Part shown: positions 16,562 through 25,479 of the stretch, one piece after another
How the letters are laid out: each line of letters starts with the position of its first letter
Position numbering within the stretch: position 1 is the stretch's first letter
Origin: JBLHGU01 sp047615875
GTDB taxonomy: Bacteria; Pseudomonadota; Gammaproteobacteria; Arenicellales; CAJQKF01
Direction of reading: 5' to 3'
NCBI GenBank assembly: GCA_047615875.1
Contig: JBLHGU010000017.1
Location: 1-48,650, forward strand
DNA: 48,650 nucleotides
The notes under the pieces: model-generated
Told to the model about the DNA's origin: nothing
What the model saw: the letters and a program-made list of their open reading frames with translations, nothing else
Database searches by the model: none
Position numbers and translations under genes: made by a program

Positions 16562-17914
16562 ATGACAGACGCTGCTTTTATTAAAGAACATAATGCCCGA
16601 CACCTCTGGCACCCCATGGCTCACCCGGCCGAAATGCGTGCTCACCCGCCGAAGGTCTTTGTAAGTGCTGAGGGTGTTGAACTGACCGATGTAGATGGAC
16701 ATCGTGTACTTGATGCAGTTGGTGGTCTTTGGAATGTAAACCTTGGTTACAGTTGCCAACCCATCAAAGATGCTATTTATCAGCAGCTAAATACCTTGCC
16801 TTATTACTCTTCATTCAGAGGCACTAGCACAGATGTGCTGGTTGAGCTTAGCGTAATGCTGGTGGATTGGTTTAAGCCTGAAGGCATGGCCCGCTCATTT
16901 TTCACTTCAGGTGGCTCAGATTCAGTGGAGACTGCGCTCAAATTGGCCCGTCAATATCACAAAGTTCGCGGCGATAGAGACCGGGTAAAATTTATCGGTC
17001 TGCGCAAGGGTTATCACGGTACCCATTTTGGCGGTGCATCGGTGAATGGCAACGCCAACTTCCGTCGCAACTACGAACCCATGATGCCGGGTGTTTTTCA
17101 TATCCCAGCACCATGGGATTATCGCAACCCGTTTGACGAGACCGATCCGGAGAAAATTGCCCGCTTATGTGCCAATCTTCTGGAAGAAGAGATTCAGTTC
17201 CAGAATGCAGATACCGTAGCCGCATTCATTATGGAGCCAGTACTGGGAGCTGGCGGCGTTATTGTTCCCCACGAGACTTTTATGCCCATGGTTCGGGAAA
17301 TATGTGACCGCTACGGTGTGCTACTGATTGCTGATGAGGTAATTACCGCATTTGGCAGAACCGGTGCCTGGACAGGTTCCAGGTTATGGGGTGTACAACC
17401 AGATTTATTGTGCTTTGCCAAAGCGATCACCAACGGTTATTTTCCATTTGGCGGCGTTATGATCAATGAGAAACTGGTGGATGATTTTGAGAATAACCAG
17501 GATGGTTTTGGCAGTATTGGACATGGTTACACCTATTCCGGTCATCCAACCGGTTGTGCCGCAGCCCTCGCTACGCTGAAGGAAACAGAACGTCTGCAGG
17601 TGGCTCGTAACGCTCGGGACATGGGTGCATTATTGCAATCCGGACTTAAAAATCTGCAGATGAAGTATTCAGTTGTGGGCAATAGTCGCGGCGTGGGTCT
17701 GATGGGAGCCATGGAGATGGTATCTCATCCAGATAAGAAAACACCCGCCGGGAAGGACACGGTGCAGAAGTTCTTTGAAGCGACCTATGAGGCGGGCGTG
17801 ATGGTGAGAGTGTCTGGAAATAATATTATTGCTTCACCACCGTTGGTAATAAACGAGGCCGACGTTAGTCGCATGATCAGTGCGTTTGATATCGGTTTGG
17901 CTGCAGCTTCCTAA
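16562..17914 (+). CDS. Class III (omega) aminotransferase
   Basis: This 450-residue PLP enzyme of the class III group resembles omega-amino acid:pyruvate and related transaminases. Its features are LWHPMAHP at about 15-22, the PLP phosphate loop SGGSDSVETA near 118-127, GYHGTHFGG near 150-158, ADEVITAFGRTG near 258-269 and the PLP lysine in CFAKAITNGYFPFGG near 285-299. It would move the amino group of an omega-amino acid (for example beta-alanine or GABA) to pyruvate, giving a semialdehyde. With the ureohydrolase and TctABC this fits breakdown of a guanidino acid, though no semialdehyde dehydrogenase is adjacent (the nearest is at 36490). The start ATG is 43 bases after the IclR remnant. Confidence 0.9.
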   Translation: MTDAAFIKEHNARHLWHPMAHPAEMRAHPPKVFVSAEGVELTDVDGHRVLDAVGGLWNVNLGYSCQPIKDAIYQQLNTLPYYSSFRGTSTDVLVELSVMLVDWFKPEGMARSFFTSGGSDSVETALKLARQYHKVRGDRDRVKFIGLRKGYHGTHFGGASVNGNANFRRNYEPMMPGVFHIPAPWDYRNPFDETDPEKIARLCANLLEEEIQFQNADTVAAFIMEPVLGAGGVIVPHETFMPMVREICDRYGVLLIADEVITAFGRTGAWTGSRLWGVQPDLLCFAKAITNGYFPFGGVMINEKLVDDFENNQDGFGSIGHGYTYSGHPTGCAAALATLKETERLQVARNARDMGALLQSGLKNLQMKYSVVGNSRGVGLMGAMEMVSHPDKKTPAGKDTVQKFFEATYEAGVMVRVSGNNIIASPPLVINEADVSRMISAFDIGLAAAS

Positions 17915-17939
17915 TTCATCCAGTTACGGGGGTGTTCAA

Positions 17940-18044
17940 GTGGAAATTCTTCTTTTTGAATATAGTGATTTTGTTGCAATCGCCTGTGTAGCCATATCTA
18001 TCGGAACTTATTTGTTGTCGTTGGCTAGATATGCCGATCGGTAG
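17940..18044 (+). CDS. Possible small single-helix membrane protein
   Basis: An open frame of 34 codons from GTG to TAG encodes an acidic start, one hydrophobic helix (about residues 11-27) and a short basic-acidic tail ARYADR. GGGGGT lies about six bases upstream as a possible ribosome site. It begins 25 bases after the aminotransferase and may be its last cistron. Small single-helix proteins are easy to produce by chance, and the start is not ATG, so this is a candidate only. Confidence 0.3.
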   Translation: MEILLFEYSDFVAIACVAISIGTYLLSLARYADR

Positions 18045-18195
18045 TGTGGAACTACAACAATTGATGTTCGACAGGATTGACTGCACAATCGTAAGTTCAG
18101 TTACCGCACACAGTTCGTTTTCCCCAGGTTTTTAAGTCTGGAATGAACAATTTCAGTGTGGATTTAAAAATTAAATTAGCCGAAAGACAAAAGTT

Positions 18196-18861
18196 ATGAA
18201 TAGCGCCCACCAAGGCATCAGGGAATGTGCAATTCTCTCAGCATTACCCGAGTCCGAAATTGATCATTTAGCCAATGTGTCCCTGCTACGCAATTTTAAA
18301 AAGCACACCATTATCCTCTCCGCTGGGGATTTAACGGATTCGGTCTACGTTATAGTAGATGGCCGAGTCAGGGTGTACAGAGATAATGAAGAGGGTAGAC
18401 AAATTACCCTCAACACACTGAATCCGGGCCTGATGTTCGGTGAACTGGCTGCCATGGCAGGTGTCCCACGGGTTGCCACGGTTGAATCTATTGAATCTAC
18501 TCATTGTCTAATTATCACTAAGGCAGAGTTCATCAATTTGCTTGAGCGAAATGCCAGCCTGGCAATTACTTTGGCGAATCGATTTGCCCGACTGGTTCAC
18601 CTGATGTCAGACCATATGGCCGACATTGCATTGTTGGACGTTTACGGACGCCTGACTAATTTTCTGGAACGCAGCGCGACCATTATTAATGGCAAGCAAG
18701 TAGTGGAGGGATTCACCCATCAGGAGCTCGCCAATAATATTGGCTCATCGCGAGAAGTTATCAGTCGAATGCTGAGTGGATTGAAGCGAGGCGGCTATAT
18801 CATTACAGAGAAAGATAGCCGCCAGATAATTATTGAGAAGAAGTTGCCACCGGGCTGGTAA
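18196..18861 (+). CDS. CRP-family transcriptional regulator
   Basis: This 221-residue protein has an N-terminal cyclic-nucleotide-binding barrel (residues about 10-125, including FGELAAMAGVPRVATVE) and a C-terminal winged helix (about 150-215). The recognition helix has SSREVISRML, matching the Ser-Arg-Glu...Arg pattern with which E. coli CRP reads TGTGA, so it should bind a TGTGA-N6-TCACA-like site. In the nucleotide pocket the Glu and Arg are kept but the following Ser is Val, so cAMP binding is not certain. There are no N-terminal cysteines for an FNR iron-sulfur cluster. A large class III nucleotide cyclase lies 7 kb away, and a CRP-like site precedes the di-heme gene. Confidence 0.85.
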   Translation: MNSAHQGIRECAILSALPESEIDHLANVSLLRNFKKHTIILSAGDLTDSVYVIVDGRVRVYRDNEEGRQITLNTLNPGLMFGELAAMAGVPRVATVESIESTHCLIITKAEFINLLERNASLAITLANRFARLVHLMSDHMADIALLDVYGRLTNFLERSATIINGKQVVEGFTHQELANNIGSSREVISRMLSGLKRGGYIITEKDSRQIIIEKKLPPGW

Positions 18862-18866
18862 GAGTT

Positions 18867-20129
18867 CTACGACTTACCCATTCGATCGTTATACATGTTG
18901 TGGTAAATAGCCTTGCGTAGTCGATTTATGCCACCCACTGGTCTGTGCGCCTGCAGGCTGTTCCAGGGTTTAAAAGACATGGAATTGCAGGCGTCTAAGG
19001 AAAGTAGCCCGGCATTTTCTGGTGGGCTAATTCGAAGTACCGCTGCGGGTACAGATTCAGTATCTTCCCAGGCGATGTGAGGCCGTTCAACTTCAGCACT
19101 TTGTTTGTCAAAGCGAATCTGGAGATCCAGGCCCATACATATATCCGGCGAGTTAGCGTCAATAAGACCCGGTATTTGTTCGGCTAGAAAATTTGGGTTT
19201 CTTTTTTGTGCACGGGATGTGGCGGCTATCTGAAACATTTCGGCTTGTTGATTGCTCGGGCAATTGATTCTCTTCAGGCTATAACGTGCAGCCGCGTCTT
19301 CGCCAAAGGCGTAAATTGATCCACTGTTGTATAACGGATCGAATGGGTTATCTATTTTCACATTAGACTTAGACGCATTTTTCATCATGATTAGGCCGTC
19401 TGATTTACGTCGTTTCAGGAAGAAAGACATAAACTTAATCTTCTTGTGTATAGATTCTTTCGCATTAAGAAGAAAACCGTGTTTGGTAAAACGAGACTGA
19501 CTGCGCGCATTGTTCTTCGGCGCCATATGAATCAGCAGGTCCTTTATCGTTTGAACGCTGTCAAGAAATACCGCTGGTCCAGTTATAAGTAGAAAATCCT
19601 GCGCAAAATTTCCAGTGTCACTTTCAGGTAGACCATTATTCTGTTTTGCGGTTAGAACATAGTTATCGTCAGGCAACAAAACTTTGATCGCCACACCACG
19701 GACATCTTTATCGCCGTCAGCTTTGCCTGCAGCGCCATTGGAAAGTCGCATATAGGAGTTGTAGGTAGCGGGAGTAGAGAATACACCTTCACGGTATTGC
19801 TCCTCTAAGGGCAATACCGTGAAGGTCGAACGTATACAGCCATGCCCCTTTGAGTGAAATAATCGACCAGGTGCAAAACCTTGATCCGCAGAAGCATCAC
19901 CGGTAGCAGCCAGGCGTTTCTGTCGGGCCGCCTTTACTTTGTTAAGCCCCGCCGTAATGAAGGCGGTATTTTGTAACTCGTCTTTCTCTATCTCCTCAAA
20001 ACTATGGGAAATGCCATTGGTTTGCGGAACTATCTGAACTTCTGCGCTTGCCTGTGTGACGGTAAACAGGCAGATGTTCAGTGCCAGAAACTTTAAGGCT
20101 GATTCAGCCACTTGGTAGTTTTTCTTCAT
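18867..20129 (-). CDS. Secreted catalase-like heme protein
   Basis: This 420-residue protein of the catalase superfamily (the short catalase-like group) has a signal peptide of about 29 residues ending at ASA, so it is probably periplasmic. LFHSKGHGCIRSTFTV contains the distal His in the family context, and YNSYMRLSNG with KDVRGVAIKVL follows, as in catalases. AAARYSLKRI and a terminal HRPVGGINRLRKAIY are typical of this subgroup. Such proteins often lie beside di-heme cytochromes; substrates may be peroxides or lipid hydroperoxides. The start at ATG 20129 gives a clean signal peptide and avoids overlap with the upstream gene (stop at 20159). An earlier start at 20213 is less likely. It is the second gene after the DUF2235 protein, 29 bases on. 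Confidence 0.75.
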   Translation of the reverse strand: MKKNYQVAESALKFLALNICLFTVTQASAEVQIVPQTNGISHSFEEIEKDELQNTAFITAGLNKVKAARQKRLAATGDASADQGFAPGRLFHSKGHGCIRSTFTVLPLEEQYREGVFSTPATYNSYMRLSNGAAGKADGDKDVRGVAIKVLLPDDNYVLTAKQNNGLPESDTGNFAQDFLLITGPAVFLDSVQTIKDLLIHMAPKNNARSQSRFTKHGFLLNAKESIHKKIKFMSFFLKRRKSDGLIMMKNASKSNVKIDNPFDPLYNSGSIYAFGEDAAARYSLKRINCPSNQQAEMFQIAATSRAQKRNPNFLAEQIPGLIDANSPDICMGLDLQIRFDKQSAEVERPHIAWEDTESVPAAVLRISPPENAGLLSLDACNSMSFKPWNSLQAHRPVGGINRLRKAIYHNMYNDRMGKS

Positions 20130-20158
20130 GGTTTGCGCGGTAATCCTATGTTGTTCAA

Positions 20159-22585
20159 TTATTCCTGGTTCGATAGTTCTTTTTGAGGTTTCAATGTCGA
20201 GTTTAAATCGCATCCCGACCAGCGTGCAATATGCGTCTTCTGCTCAGCCTGACTGCGCATGTTCTCAGCCTCATCTTTATTCAGATTGGCAGATTTTTCC
20301 AGATTGTGAACTTCTTCAATAGTCGAAATACGTTTGTCGTTAAGAGTATCTAACAGATTAAACAAACTTTGCGGAGTATAGTCAGATTTCTCATCGAGCA
20401 TACGCTCAAACACACTATCGTGCACAATGGCGTCGTTAGGCATTTCACGGGCAGCGTGATCGTACATTGGCCCAGTAGAAAAACGTATTTTTCCGCTGGC
20501 ATTGGGATTGGGTTCATAACATGAGTCTTGCGTACTATGGCTATCATTCGGACCTTGCTGTGTGGGTGGGTTCAGAAACATGCCCCATGCCCCATCCTTT
20601 TCGCGGTCAGATTTACAATCGGCTGAATATCCGCTACTTACTTTTTTGAGTAGAAAATCAAGCGAGATATCCGAGAGTTTGTCTGTGGCATAACCACCAC
20701 CCACATTGGCATGATTGCCACTAAACCAGACTTCGACTATTCGATTCTCCTGCAAAGGGTCTTTATCCATTAATGTTGGAACAAAAGCGTCGCGAGTTTC
20801 ATCTAATGCAACCATATGATAGGCCCGGTTAACGCATTCAGGAATGGTTAGGTCCTTGAGCAGGTTGATGCGTTGGAAGGGGATGCCGATAATATTTTTG
20901 GCAATACCAAAAGCACCGACAGTGTCCCAGCAACCCAGTACTTCAACATCAATTTTTTCCAGTGACTGTGATGATTTCCAGATTGGACAGTGGCGCCCAA
21001 AAATTCGAATTGTCCAAATATAGTTGGGAATACCGCGCTTATTGATAGTGCCTGCCAGCAATCGAGCAATGGCAGCACCACGACTAAAACCGTAGATAAA
21101 TATCCGATCTCCCTTTCGGTAAGATCGCACCAGATCAAGATAGGCACGTTCTACTATTGCATCAGCTCCCATGCCAAAAGCACCACCAAATACTTGCCCA
21201 AGAGAACTGTTCTCTACCCGATTGCCGACACCGTGGTAATAAAGTGCGCGTTGCAGGATATTAGCTTTCTGTTTTTTTGATCTGGCCCCTGAATAATCTG
21301 GGTCAGCGACAGTATATTCTTTGTATTGATTGGCGTTGTAGCGGTGGCGCTTTGGTTTTTCCCCCGCAAGCATACGGAATAATTTAAATACGTTGGTTTG
21401 CGCCAGATGCCCATAGTCTGTTTGACCTGGATGATTCCAGGTTCCGTCCAGGCAAACTACGATATTACGCCTTGTGGACTGACCAGGCTCTGAAAGTTCC
21501 CAGATACTTCGAAGCATTCGATAAGCCATCAATAGCAGTATCAGGACAATCGCAAATTGCGCTACATAGTCCCAGATTTGTGAGTAATCCAGATGAAAAA
21601 TATCCCGCATATTATTTTCAAAAATGCTCGGACCCTGGTATACAAAATATACCCACAAAGGGGCGCATAGTATTAGAGCAACTGCACTAACAATAACAAT
21701 CCATTTCGATTGATTATTTGATTCGATAGCCACATCGCGTTCAACACGAAACTTAAACAGCAGCAGGGCGATAAGTGCCATCAACGCAAAATAGAAGCTA
21801 TAACGCCAGCCCATCTCAGTTTTGAGTACAGCCTCTATAGAGCCAAGACCGGAGTAGTCAAAAATCCAGTTAGTAATAAACAGAACGAATAATCCGCTGA
21901 CAAACCAGTGTCCGAAAGCTCGACGATAAATCATGCCGGCAATGCCAGGTATCAAAGACAAGGCCAGTAGTGTGGTCAAAAACTTGAGCTGGGTTGCAAC
22001 GAAACTTAAAAATTGTGGCACTTCTTCAATTATAGACTGAGAAATTACTTGAACTGCATATGTCATGCCAAAGAGAAGAAGATTTTTGGAATCAGGAAGC
22101 TCTATTTTAGGATGCCCGGTAATTTCTTCGACTTGTTTACTTAGATCATCTTCCAGATCCTCATACTCTTTACTATCAAGCTTATCTTGCCAGTCGGCCC
22201 ATTTGATTTCCCTGAGTCGTTTTGTTAGTAATTCCAGATCGGTAATTTTTACTTTATCACCAGCCTTCTTACTTTTCTTGAACTGAGCGACGATTTCATC
22301 TTCAGATTGGTTATATTCTCTTTTACCCGCGTGATTGAATATTCGAAAATGATATTTACCTTCTATATCTGCCAGCAGAATAACGCCTTTGCCCTCTGTT
22401 TTCAGTTGGGGAAGAGAGCTGATTGTCTCATGCTGTAATGTATAGGACTGTATATAACTCTCCACCCAGGAGGCTATGAACCAGAGTGTAGTAGCTACCA
22501 AGATCACTATAGGAATAAGCTTTGAGCGTTTAAGTACCCCAGAGCGATTGATTCCCATGTTTTCTTCAAAAGACGAGTCGGACAT
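20159..22585 (-). CDS. Membrane protein with C-terminal DUF2235 alpha/beta hydrolase
   Basis: In this 808-residue protein the first 360 residues hold a signal-anchor helix near 22-44, a soluble loop, and several membrane helices (about 195-355). The rest is a DUF2235 hydrolase: VVCLDGTWNHPGQ (about 375-387), the nucleophile elbow YGFSRGAAIARLL near 498-510, CWDTVGAFG near 554-562 and WFSGNHANVGGGY near 632-644. DUF2235 proteins include type VI secretion phospholipase effectors and other lipid-acting hydrolases. Here the membrane domain argues for a resident enzyme; no secretion genes or immunity gene are adjacent. It is upstream of, and likely cotranscribed with, the catalase-like gene. Confidence 0.75.
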   Translation of the reverse strand: MSDSSFEENMGINRSGVLKRSKLIPIVILVATTLWFIASWVESYIQSYTLQHETISSLPQLKTEGKGVILLADIEGKYHFRIFNHAGKREYNQSEDEIVAQFKKSKKAGDKVKITDLELLTKRLREIKWADWQDKLDSKEYEDLEDDLSKQVEEITGHPKIELPDSKNLLLFGMTYAVQVISQSIIEEVPQFLSFVATQLKFLTTLLALSLIPGIAGMIYRRAFGHWFVSGLFVLFITNWIFDYSGLGSIEAVLKTEMGWRYSFYFALMALIALLLFKFRVERDVAIESNNQSKWIVIVSAVALILCAPLWVYFVYQGPSIFENNMRDIFHLDYSQIWDYVAQFAIVLILLLMAYRMLRSIWELSEPGQSTRRNIVVCLDGTWNHPGQTDYGHLAQTNVFKLFRMLAGEKPKRHRYNANQYKEYTVADPDYSGARSKKQKANILQRALYYHGVGNRVENSSLGQVFGGAFGMGADAIVERAYLDLVRSYRKGDRIFIYGFSRGAAIARLLAGTINKRGIPNYIWTIRIFGRHCPIWKSSQSLEKIDVEVLGCWDTVGAFGIAKNIIGIPFQRINLLKDLTIPECVNRAYHMVALDETRDAFVPTLMDKDPLQENRIVEVWFSGNHANVGGGYATDKLSDISLDFLLKKVSSGYSADCKSDREKDGAWGMFLNPPTQQGPNDSHSTQDSCYEPNPNASGKIRFSTGPMYDHAAREMPNDAIVHDSVFERMLDEKSDYTPQSLFNLLDTLNDKRISTIEEVHNLEKSANLNKDEAENMRSQAEQKTHIARWSGCDLNSTLKPQKELSNQE

Positions 22586-22682
22586 AATTATTAAACCAGT
22601 GATGCCGTTGGAAGTAGATTGGTTTTGTTATAAATGATAAGCTGATTTTCGAATATCATAGCACACCCATTATGGTGCCAGC

Positions 22683-22698
22683 TGTGTCACAGGTTACA
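22683..22698. promoter_or_regulatory. Weak CRP-like site before the di-heme gene
   Basis: TGTGT-CACAGG-TTACA matches eight of ten key positions of the CRP site (TGTGA-N6-TCACA). It lies 32 bases before the start at 22730, in the divergent region shared with the DUF2235 gene. A regulator with the right recognition helix is encoded at 18196. Position and match are only suggestive. Confidence 0.3.
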
Positions 22699-22729
22699 CG
22701 TAAAAAACAAAACACAGGAGTTCTAAATC

Positions 22730-25414
22730 GTGAATTCTGCAGCAAGACTGATTTCTTTAATAGCAGTATTTTCCATTGCATTTACAGCCAGCGCGGACTC
22801 AAATCGAGACTATACGAATGCACAGGGTGCCGGTTTTACCGGCGACGGCTTATCCTCCTGGATAGATGGCAAACCGTACACCCAATGGCATAACTCTGGT
22901 GAAAAGGCCAATTGGGCCTTTGAGCGTCAAAGACGCGAACAAGCAATAAAAAACTACCTTTACGAAACGGATCCTGAGCTCTCAGCAGAATGGAAGTTTC
23001 GGCAGGAGGGTGACGATCCGCAGTCGCCAGCGTTGGCATGGCGATGGTTTCAGGACAGTCCGGTCGGGTTCGGTGGCGTACCATTTGTTTTATTAAAAAC
23101 CGTTTTAGATCTAAATGTATTTAATTGCCATATCCAGGGTGAGTACGACCTGTGTGAATTAATCGGCATTTGGCAGAAATCACCACTGCTAAGCAAAGGT
23201 CTGTCCCCAGCAACCCGTAATCTGGACCACCTGGGTTTCGGCCCCCATCCAGAGGACTATGATGCTGAGGGCAAAGCCCTGCCACCACAACAGCGGCAAT
23301 GGCCACTACCCTATGGGTTTGTGTTTCAAAGTGGCGACCCCTCCCAATTAACCGGTAGTGATTACAAGCAGCCATTTTTACAATCACTTGAGTCTTTGGA
23401 TACCTCAACTTATGTTGCGGGAATTATTGAAAGTAAACAGGTGGCCAGAGTCCGTTTAAACAAAGATGGTAGTACACGACCTGTACAAGATCAGATAGCG
23501 GAACTGGATCAGTTGTTACAACGTAAGAAGCAATGGTCGAAAGTATCGTTGGGTCTGGCGAAATTAAAAGGTAGTTTTGCCAAATACGACTTATTTAATC
23601 GTAGCCCGAGTCCTGGCAGTAAGAAGTTTGCAGGTACTAATGATCAAGATTCAGTGTTGGCGCGCTATTACGACGATAACTACACTAACTATGGTAAGTC
23701 TACAGGTTTGGATCGAGTATTTTTCTCTTGTGCGGCCTGCCATGTCGGGCGCGTTCAGGTTGAAGGACGTGGCATGGTGCACATGGTAGGTGCGCCTAAC
23801 ACAGAGGTACAGGCACAATATTTTTCCGAGCTACTAATGGTAACCGGCGCGGCCTTTATATCCAGCGGCTTTGATATTGAAAAAACCGATACGGTTGATC
23901 CGGAAGATTTCAAGATTCGCAAGGACCTGATTTTTGGTTTGTACAAAGCGATGTTGAGCAAGGCCATTAACAAACCAGAGACTTTTTATGGTGCATCACA
24001 AGAGCAGGTTCTTCGCGCCAAATTTATGGCTCTGCGACTAGCGTGGAATTTTCCAGAGATTATCAAGGACCTGATTGGTACAGCGGTTAAAACCCACTAT
24101 GTTTATAAAGTTGTCGCAGGGAATAATGGTTTTAATCCACATAATACGCGATATAAGAAAAGTGACGGGACATATCAACAGGTACCAGAGCTGATCAATC
24201 ACCGTATTGGTCAGATGGACGCCTTCGGCATAGCTTCCGGTCTGGTGTCGATTCATACCTTGCGTAAGGACAAAAGTTTCATCAAGTTTATCTATGATGA
24301 TCCTTTGAATATGTTCGGTGATAACAAGCCCGGGCAGAGTAGTGTGTTTAGAGGCTTTACGGATTTTCCGCAAACTAATTCTTCTAGTGTTGGATTAGGT
24401 AAAGACCTCTCCGATCTATCCTATGACGAGCAAATTACTCAAGCCGGTGAACGAGTCAGAGACCAGCAGAATATCTCAGCCTGGGCGCCGCCATTGGCGG
24501 CTCCCGTCGATGTAAAGAGTATGTACTTTAGTCGTGACCGGGCGTTAGCCAACTGGGACGGCAATCAGGCTGCCAGTGCCCGAGCCCTGGCATCTGGTAC
24601 ATCTGCGACCGGTGATCCTGCCAAAGTTAATGTGCAAATACATGAACCACTAAATCCATTTATCAACCATTTACCACCGGCACCATGGCCCTGGGATATT
24701 GATTTAGCTAAGGCTGTTGAAGGGCGCAAGATTTTCCAGCAACGCTGTGATGTTTGTCATACACCGGGAGCACCGGGAGCACCAAAAATTTATTCGGTAA
24801 AGACGCTAAAGGTTGATAAAGCCCGATCGTTGACTAATACACAGGTATCACGAGAAATGCTCGCCGCTCTGGTTCTGGAATCCTGCAATATTTATTACCA
24901 GAATAATAAAGGCAAACCCGGAGCTGGATTTTGTTTGCCAGTAGGCGAAAATCCTGAAGAACGTTTTGAGGACTATTTCTCCGATGTACCTTCTCGGGTG
25001 AACGAAAATAAGAATGGCTATAAGGCAGATATGTTGCATGGTATCTGGAGCCGAGCGCCGTATTTGCATAATGGTTCGGTTCCTACGTTGGCTGCGCTTT
25101 TATGTTCCAAGGCGCGTCCGCAACAGTTTCTGCGTGGCAATGTGCATTATGACACTGATATGGTCGGTTTCGAGTGGGTAGAAAAACCCGCCAATCGCTA
25201 CAACAGTATTCATGATGTAGTGGCACTGGGAACTTACGACACCCGCGTTGCTTCGCGCAGTAACACAGGCCATACCTTTACTGACAATTTATGCCCTGAT
25301 AATCTGGATCAGCTAGACCCGGTTAAAGATAGAGTAGAAATGATGCAACGTATACTTGGCAGTAAACGGGATAGTGATATTGCTCACCTACTGGAGTATC
25401 TAAAGACGTTGTAG
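22730..25414 (+). CDS. Di-heme cytochrome c, peroxidase/RoxA-like family
   Basis: This 894-residue secreted protein has a signal peptide (cleavage near ASA, about residue 22) and two covalent heme motifs, CAACH (about 334-338) and CDVCH (about 673-677). The C-terminal region reads YKADMLHGIWSRAPYLHNGS followed by VPTL, the strongly conserved element of the di-heme peroxidase/MauG superfamily, including the rubber oxygenase RoxA group. It should act in the periplasm, oxidising or cleaving a substrate with peroxide or oxygen. It is larger than standard CcpA (about 340) or RoxA (about 680), with an N-terminal extension. The GTG start at 22730 has CAGGAG nine bases before it. It is divergent from the DUF2235/catalase-like pair. 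Confidence 0.8.
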   Translation: MNSAARLISLIAVFSIAFTASADSNRDYTNAQGAGFTGDGLSSWIDGKPYTQWHNSGEKANWAFERQRREQAIKNYLYETDPELSAEWKFRQEGDDPQSPALAWRWFQDSPVGFGGVPFVLLKTVLDLNVFNCHIQGEYDLCELIGIWQKSPLLSKGLSPATRNLDHLGFGPHPEDYDAEGKALPPQQRQWPLPYGFVFQSGDPSQLTGSDYKQPFLQSLESLDTSTYVAGIIESKQVARVRLNKDGSTRPVQDQIAELDQLLQRKKQWSKVSLGLAKLKGSFAKYDLFNRSPSPGSKKFAGTNDQDSVLARYYDDNYTNYGKSTGLDRVFFSCAACHVGRVQVEGRGMVHMVGAPNTEVQAQYFSELLMVTGAAFISSGFDIEKTDTVDPEDFKIRKDLIFGLYKAMLSKAINKPETFYGASQEQVLRAKFMALRLAWNFPEIIKDLIGTAVKTHYVYKVVAGNNGFNPHNTRYKKSDGTYQQVPELINHRIGQMDAFGIASGLVSIHTLRKDKSFIKFIYDDPLNMFGDNKPGQSSVFRGFTDFPQTNSSSVGLGKDLSDLSYDEQITQAGERVRDQQNISAWAPPLAAPVDVKSMYFSRDRALANWDGNQAASARALASGTSATGDPAKVNVQIHEPLNPFINHLPPAPWPWDIDLAKAVEGRKIFQQRCDVCHTPGAPGAPKIYSVKTLKVDKARSLTNTQVSREMLAALVLESCNIYYQNNKGKPGAGFCLPVGENPEERFEDYFSDVPSRVNENKNGYKADMLHGIWSRAPYLHNGSVPTLAALLCSKARPQQFLRGNVHYDTDMVGFEWVEKPANRYNSIHDVVALGTYDTRVASRSNTGHTFTDNLCPDNLDQLDPVKDRVEMMQRILGSKRDSDIAHLLEYLKTL

Positions 25415-25443
25415 CTTTAGGCATCTGTATTGAGTATGTGATC

Positions 25444-25474
25444 AATTGGTGGTACCGGTATCGGACCACCAATT
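25444..25474. terminator. Hairpin between convergent genes (di-heme cytochrome and cyclase)
   Basis: AATTGGTGGT and ACCACCAATT pair over ten bases, and an inner CCG/CGG extends the stem around a GTAT loop with one bulged A. It fills the 65-base gap between two convergent genes and may end transcription in both directions, although there is no long U-tract. Confidence 0.65.
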
Positions 25475-25479
25475 CCAGT

